Source: Leptolyngbya sp. SIO4C1
GTDB lineage: Bacteria; Cyanobacteriota; Cyanobacteriia; Phormidesmidales; Phormidesmidaceae
NCBI GenBank assembly: GCA_010671975.1
Contig: JAAHIA010000231.1
Coordinates: 1-7,892, forward strand
Direction of reading: 5' to 3'
DNA: 7,892 nucleotides
This document shows positions 3,983 through 7,892 of this stretch, piece by piece; position 1 is the stretch's first letter; the number at the start of each line of letters is the position of its first letter. The translations under genes were made by a program, and so were the position numbers. The notes below the pieces were generated by a model. That model was not told where the DNA came from and did no database searches. It saw nothing but the letters and a program-made list of their open reading frames with translations.

Positions 3983-5881
3983 ATGAATAGCCATTCTCTA
4001 AGATGCTTCACGGGTCTTTTGATGCTGGGATTAATCGGAGCGGCCGATGCTTTACCTGCTTTTGCCGCGCTCGACTCAGCTACCTTTACGCCGCAGGCTG
4101 CAAGGTTAGCTCAGCTGAATCCGGGCGAATTCGATCGCTTGCGATCGCACCTGCAGGCTCAGGACTGGCAGGCCGCTGATGCGGAAACCCGGCGCTTGCT
4201 ACAGCGCTGGCTTCATCCCAGCAACGATATCTTTAGTCTGCCGCTGGCCGCTAATATTCCGGCTGACGTATTGCGAACGCTGGATCAGCTTTGGTCAGAA
4301 GCCAGCAATGGACGCTTTGGCTTTAGCGCTCAGCAGGCTGTTTGGCAGGAGATTCGCGCTGAGTATCCCGACAGTCCTGAAACTGCCGTCAACGCCTTTG
4401 GCGATCGCGTCGGCTGGCGACGACCCGCGCGCGATAGCAACAACTTTGTCTCTCCGGAGTGGTTCACCGAACCAGAACTCAACTATTCGCTGACTGCCCC
4501 AGCCGGGCATCTGCCCTGGGCAGGCGTTGACTGGGCGCGGATTGAGTCTATGCTCACGGCCCAAAGCTGCGGCAGCTGCATGATTGATGCAATGTACCTG
4601 CAAGGAGAGCGCTTCACACGCTATCTGCCGGCGCTGTTCAACCAGGTCGCCGTGGCGCTAGCGGCGGGGCCTGCTCCTTCGGGCAGGGCTTGGTCACAGG
4701 CGCAGCTGGCCCACTCAATCAATTTGCGATCGCTCTATCCCGACAGTGCTTGCCCAATCCATTCACCGGCCTCGGCCCTCAGCCCCAATGGTGCGGTGTT
4801 AGCCATCAGCAGCTACAGCTACGAGCGCGCCTGCAGCCCTCCCGATAACAGCACGCTGGCGCTCTGGAACCCGCAGCGCGGCACCCGCATTATCACGCTG
4901 CTGCGCGGTCAGGCGATGGAGGCGTCTGACGATTCTGGTCAGGCGCAAGAGCCTGCCACTGAAGCCAGTCGCATGGTAGGAGAGGTGGCCAATGCCATCG
5001 CCTTCACGCCCAATAGTCGGCTGGTGGCAGCGGGACTGTCTGATGGCACAGTCCGGATTTGGATAGCCGATACCGGGCAGGCGGTGCGATCGCTGCAAGG
5101 ACATGCCTATGCAGTGCGTGCGATTGCCATTGCCCCAGACGGTCGCACGCTAGCTAGCGCTAGTGCCGATCAGACAGTGCGGCTTTGGGACTTACGGACC
5201 GGACAGCTGCGTCAGACGATGCGGTCGGAGGCCGGCATTGTCCATACCCTGCTGATCAGTCCGGACGGGCAGCGGCTAGCAACGGCGAGCGATGGCAACG
5301 TCCTGCAGCTGTGGGATGCGCAGACCGGGCAGCTGATTCGCACCTTGGTCAGCAGCAACAATCAGCAGCAGCGCATGCCGATTGTCTTTAGTCCCGATAG
5401 CCAAACGGTAGCAGCTGCGGATAGCGATCGCAGCGTCAAGCTCTGGAACGCTAGAACTGGCGCTAGAATCATCACGTTTCGAGGGCATCTTGCAGCCCCT
5501 CGCCACCTAGCCTTTAGTCCCAACAGCCAGCGACTGGCCAGCAGCGACGGTCTGACCGCTCGCCTATGGAATCTGCAAACCTATCAGGCAGAGCGCACAT
5601 TAGACCTGATACAAACGGCTGGACACCCGGCGATGCCAGACAACTTAGGCAGTATCGCCTTCAGCCCAGACGGTCAGGTGTTAGCAGCGAGCACCTTGCT
5701 CCTACCACTGGTCGAGAGCGAGCCGATTCCGCGTCAGGGCGTGACGCTCTGGGACGCTGCCACCGGGCAAACGCTCACGCAGATTCACCATGTTGGTCAG
5801 TTTCAATTTAGCCCTAGCGGTCAGTCTCTCATTGCGCAGGGGCAGCAGGTACAAATTTGGCAAGCGATGCCATCAAACTAA
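3983..5881 (+). CDS. Exported GUN4 domain-WD40 propeller fusion protein
   Basis: This 632-residue protein starts with a Sec signal peptide (residues 1-28, hydrophobic core FTGLLMLGLIGA, cleavage near PAFA). A GUN4 domain follows (about 48-181): EFDRLRSHL, DWQAADAETRRLL (61-73), LRTLDQLWSEASNGRFGFSA (97-116), FGDRVGWRR (139-147) and SLTAPAGHLPWAG (169-181) are its hallmarks. GUN4 proteins bind protoporphyrins and activate Mg-chelatase, normally in the cytoplasm or chloroplast stroma. A linker has C196-GS-C199. Residues about 257-632 hold eight WD-like repeats: SPxG-type turns at 266, 341, 383, 425, 469, 511, 560 and 609, and LW/IW ends at 294, 359, 401, 443, 487, 528, 589 and 624. This suggests an eight-bladed propeller, a binding platform. 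The mature protein has four cysteines (196, 199, 257, 284). It is the third gene of the cluster; the SLH start follows 17 bases after its stop. The ligand is unproven. Confidence 0.92.
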   Translation: MNSHSLRCFTGLLMLGLIGAADALPAFAALDSATFTPQAARLAQLNPGEFDRLRSHLQAQDWQAADAETRRLLQRWLHPSNDIFSLPLAANIPADVLRTLDQLWSEASNGRFGFSAQQAVWQEIRAEYPDSPETAVNAFGDRVGWRRPARDSNNFVSPEWFTEPELNYSLTAPAGHLPWAGVDWARIESMLTAQSCGSCMIDAMYLQGERFTRYLPALFNQVAVALAAGPAPSGRAWSQAQLAHSINLRSLYPDSACPIHSPASALSPNGAVLAISSYSYERACSPPDNSTLALWNPQRGTRIITLLRGQAMEASDDSGQAQEPATEASRMVGEVANAIAFTPNSRLVAAGLSDGTVRIWIADTGQAVRSLQGHAYAVRAIAIAPDGRTLASASADQTVRLWDLRTGQLRQTMRSEAGIVHTLLISPDGQRLATASDGNVLQLWDAQTGQLIRTLVSSNNQQQRMPIVFSPDSQTVAAADSDRSVKLWNARTGARIITFRGHLAAPRHLAFSPNSQRLASSDGLTARLWNLQTYQAERTLDLIQTAGHPAMPDNLGSIAFSPDGQVLAASTLLLPLVESEPIPRQGVTLWDAATGQTLTQIHHVGQFQFSPSGQSLIAQGQQVQIWQAMPSN

Positions 5882-5886
5882 ACCAT

Positions 5887-5890
5887 AGGA
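5887..5890 (+). promoter_or_regulatory. Shine-Dalgarno that fixes the SLH gene start
   Basis: AGGA lies eight bases before ATG 5899. A second in-frame ATG at 5890 overlaps this site and has no ribosome site of its own. A TTG at 5857 lies inside the previous gene. ATG 5899 therefore fits best and places the signal peptide at the N-terminus. Confidence 0.6.
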
Positions 5891-5898
5891 TGACGCTT

Positions 5899-7506
5899 AT
5901 GACTCGCTTCAGATTCGTTTCAAGCCGCTTCTCTCTACAGCTAGCAGCGTTCTTAGGCAGCAGCTTACTTGGTGGCTCGCTGCTGACAGCGCCAGCAAAG
6001 ACGGCCTCTGCAGCGGATTGGCAGGCTCAGCAGACAGAGATCAATCAGACCTCGCTGCCCAGTGAGCTGCGCGATCGCCTGCCCAGCTTTGTCTCACAGA
6101 ATACGGGCACACCGGCTGAGTCGCTGGTCGCTGATGTAGAGGCGTTTCCTCAGCTGACGGCCAGCCGCGTGTTAGAAACTGCTAGACGCTCATCCGGATT
6201 ACCGCTATCGCAGCTGGATATTGTTGCCGCTGAGCGACAAGTCTGGAACGGCTGCTTTGGCCTGGCCGACCCCGATCAGGCCTGCTCTGAAATTGCTATC
6301 TCAGGCTGGCGCGTGGTGGTGACAGCCCCTGACTACGTCTGGGTTTATCACACCGATCAGGATGGCACTGAGATTCACTTGAATGAAGCCGCTAGTCAGC
6401 TGGGCGGTGCGACGCTAGTGCCTGAATTTATGGGTAGCCCCACACGGCCCGGGCATTTAGATGACTCTGCTCTAATCACCGTGGTTCAAAGCGGCGGCAT
6501 TGCCGGGCGCACCTACAAAACTGTGCTGTTTAACGACGGGGCGATCGCAGGCTATCTGCTAGCGGGTAATGATTACGCGGCACCCACCGATTTGGGCCGC
6601 CTATCAGCAGAAGATTTTGAGCAAGTCGCTCGCCAGCTGCGAGCGCTGCAGCTAGAGCATCTCCACGGCCTGCGATATCCGGTGCCCTCAGGTACCGCAG
6701 ACGCAATGACCGTGACGGTCATGCCTGGCTTTAACACTGTCCTGCAGTACGCTGACTCAGCCGCTAATCAGCTGCCGCCGTCGCTGCGCCAGTTTCATAC
6801 GCTTTGGAATACGCTCATGGCCCTGGCTGCGCAAAGCCCCGACGGCGGTGAGACAGGCGCAGGTCCCTTCACAGACATTGGTGAAAGTCCCTATGCCCGA
6901 GAAATTCAGCAGGCAGCCGACCTAGGTCTGATGGCCGGCATCCGCGATCGCCAGTTTCAGCCAGAGGACTCTCTAACTCGAGAGCAGCTAGCGGTGCTGG
7001 TCCATAAGCTGATGCAGCAGGTGCCGCTTGCCTTGCCCAATCAGACCGATGCCCCTACCTTGCCAGCAATGGCTGAGGGTGATAGCCGCCTCCCCTTTAG
7101 CGACGTTGCCATCGATCGCTGGAGTGCGCCCAGTATTCAGTATTTGCATAAGCTGGGTCTGCTGCGCGGCTACGCAGACGGCAGCTTTCGCCCAGAGCTG
7201 CCCGTGACTCGCGCCGAGCTGGTTTCCCTTTTGCTTAAGATGGATGTCTATCTCGTAGAGCTGCGCCGCTGGGATGGACGAGATGCGACCAACCTACAGC
7301 CTAGGTTTGCTTTTTCAGATACTCAGGGCCACTGGGCAGATAAGTATATTGCCGTTATGTCTGAGAATTGCCGCGCTGCCGCGCCGCTGAATGAAACGGG
7401 CACCCGGTTCGATCCGAATGCGCCCGCTACCCGAGGCTACGCGGCAGCAGCAGTCATGCGCAATCTGCACTGTCTGAGCCTGAGCCCGTCAATTGCGAGA
7501 GATTAG
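5899..7506 (+). CDS. Exported SLH-domain protein with Cys-pair module and emfourin-like module
   Basis: This 535-residue protein begins with a long signal peptide: basic MTRFRFVSSR, a hydrophobic core to about 30, and cleavage near TASA-AD (38/39). Residues 105-162 form a module with NGCFGLADPDQAC (C119, C129), SGWRVVVTAP and WVYHTDQDGTEIHLN. I recognise this type from other cyanobacterial secreted proteins; its function is unknown. Residues about 190-310 contain VVQSGGIAG (195-203), DAMTVTVM (268-275) and VLQYADSAANQLPPSLR (281-297). They resemble the emfourin metalloprotease-inhibitor fold, which is inference. Three SLH domains follow: FTDIGESPYAREI with LTREQLAVLV, about 323-371; FSDVAIDRWSAPSI with VTRAELVSLL, about 400-449; and FSDTQGHWADKYI with ATRGYAAAAV, about 472-525. 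SLH domains hold proteins at the cell wall. The third is divergent and has C491 and C525. It is the last gene of the cluster, converging on a membrane-protein gene 24 bases away. Confidence 0.9.
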   Translation: MTRFRFVSSRFSLQLAAFLGSSLLGGSLLTAPAKTASAADWQAQQTEINQTSLPSELRDRLPSFVSQNTGTPAESLVADVEAFPQLTASRVLETARRSSGLPLSQLDIVAAERQVWNGCFGLADPDQACSEIAISGWRVVVTAPDYVWVYHTDQDGTEIHLNEAASQLGGATLVPEFMGSPTRPGHLDDSALITVVQSGGIAGRTYKTVLFNDGAIAGYLLAGNDYAAPTDLGRLSAEDFEQVARQLRALQLEHLHGLRYPVPSGTADAMTVTVMPGFNTVLQYADSAANQLPPSLRQFHTLWNTLMALAAQSPDGGETGAGPFTDIGESPYAREIQQAADLGLMAGIRDRQFQPEDSLTREQLAVLVHKLMQQVPLALPNQTDAPTLPAMAEGDSRLPFSDVAIDRWSAPSIQYLHKLGLLRGYADGSFRPELPVTRAELVSLLLKMDVYLVELRRWDGRDATNLQPRFAFSDTQGHWADKYIAVMSENCRAAAPLNETGTRFDPNAPATRGYAAAAVMRNLHCLSLSPSIARD

Positions 7507-7530
7507 CGCCGGCTAACTTTCGCCGCTGTT

Positions 7531-7892
7531 TCAGCCATCCTTAACCCTATTTATCAGCGAAGGCCGATGTTTGTTGATATCTCTCATTCGTTCGGGCAGC
7601 AATAAGATAAAAGAGAGCACTAGCGACATGACCACCATTTCACCCCCATCTTCGATGATGGTTAAAATCGGCTGAAGCAGCTCTATTTTGATAACGAAAT
7701 GCAGGCTATCGACTAGAATCCCTAAAAAACCTAGCGCAAATACCATACCAATGAGAACCTTGGATATTCTCTTGGCAAACGCATCGCCCGATCGATAAGC
7801 AACAGCGATTAGAAAGAGAAAGATAAATCCAGCAGTCAGGGAAATAATCAGTTCCCCTGAGGCATGGCGATTGAGGCCAAAGAGATTGGGAA
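7531..7892 (-). CDS. Membrane protein of unknown function, partial (N-terminus cut)
   Basis: The frame is open from the right window edge to the TGA at 7531-7533, so these are the last 120 residues of a longer protein. The visible part begins PNLFGLNRHASGELI. It has three hydrophobic segments: around LTAGFIFLFLIAVAY, around VLIGMVFALGFLGILV, and around MVVMSLVLSFILLL. A basic cytoplasmic-type tail ends in RPSLINRVKDG. Acidic residues lie in or beside the membrane segments (VDSLHF and IIEDGGEM), which may be functional. I do not recognise the family. An internal ATG at 7746 is not the start, because hydrophobic coding sequence continues upstream of it. The gene converges on the SLH gene with 24 bases between stops and no clear terminator, so the two transcripts may overlap. 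Confidence 0.7.
   Translation of the reverse strand, partial: PNLFGLNRHASGELIISLTAGFIFLFLIAVAYRSGDAFAKRISKVLIGMVFALGFLGILVDSLHFVIKIELLQPILTIIEDGGEMVVMSLVLSFILLLPERMRDINKHRPSLINRVKDG

Larger units (their letters stand above)
36..6951. repeat. Twelve dispersed HIP1 palindromes (GCGATCGC)
   Basis: Copies start at 36, 356, 1661, 3098, 4141, 4401, 4726, 5086, 5424, 6071, 6541 and 6944. Eleven lie inside genes and one is intergenic (1661). HIP1 is a hallmark of many cyanobacterial genomes. The even spread argues that the window is resident chromosome rather than recent foreign DNA. Confidence 0.93.

Noticed and set aside
5857..5898. Earlier starts (TTG 5857, ATG 5890) for the SLH gene
   Set aside because: They lie inside or against the previous gene without a suitable Shine-Dalgarno; ATG 5899 has AGGA at eight bases and begins a normal signal peptide.

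Overview
The window is most likely chromosomal DNA from a cyanobacterium. The palindrome GCGATCGC (HIP1, highly iterated in cyanobacterial genomes) occurs 12 times in 7.9 kb, where about 0.1 would be expected by chance. The gene content agrees: a short RRM RNA-binding protein with a glycine-rich tail, a GUN4 domain, SLH domains, and an atypical SDR of a type common in cyanobacteria. I cannot name the genus. I see no phage genes, transposases, tRNAs, rRNAs or CRISPR arrays.

Layout. (i) 1-719, minus: an SDR/NAD(P)-binding protein cut by the left edge. The first ~23 bases look like a fold-back artefact. (ii) 780-1499, plus and divergent: a HAD-family hydrolase. (iii) 1500-1945: a gene-free stretch between convergent genes, holding three clean hairpins. 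(iv) 1946-2248, minus: an RRM RNA-binding protein. Its real start is an ATG just after a good Shine-Dalgarno, 12 bases inside the longest ORF. (v) 2249-2736: a divergent intergenic region with the leaders of both flanking units and one hairpin. (vi) 2737-7506, plus: a tightly packed four-gene cluster. (vii) 7531-7892, minus: the C-terminal part of a membrane protein cut by the right edge.

The four-gene cluster is the notable part. In order it encodes a lipoprotein, a polytopic membrane protein with internal repeats, an exported GUN4-WD40 fusion, and an exported SLH protein. The genes are joined by a 4-base ATGA overlap and gaps of 8 and 17 bases. All four products are predicted to be in the membrane or outside the cytoplasm. 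After processing, the three exported proteins each have an even number of cysteines, in plausible disulfide pairs. A GUN4 domain is normally a cytoplasmic/stromal porphyrin-binding regulator of Mg-chelatase. Here it sits behind a signal peptide, fused to an apparent eight-repeat propeller and next to a wall-anchoring SLH protein. My inference is an envelope-associated assembly, possibly one that senses or binds a tetrapyrrole outside the cytoplasm. Nothing in the sequence proves the ligand or the complex.
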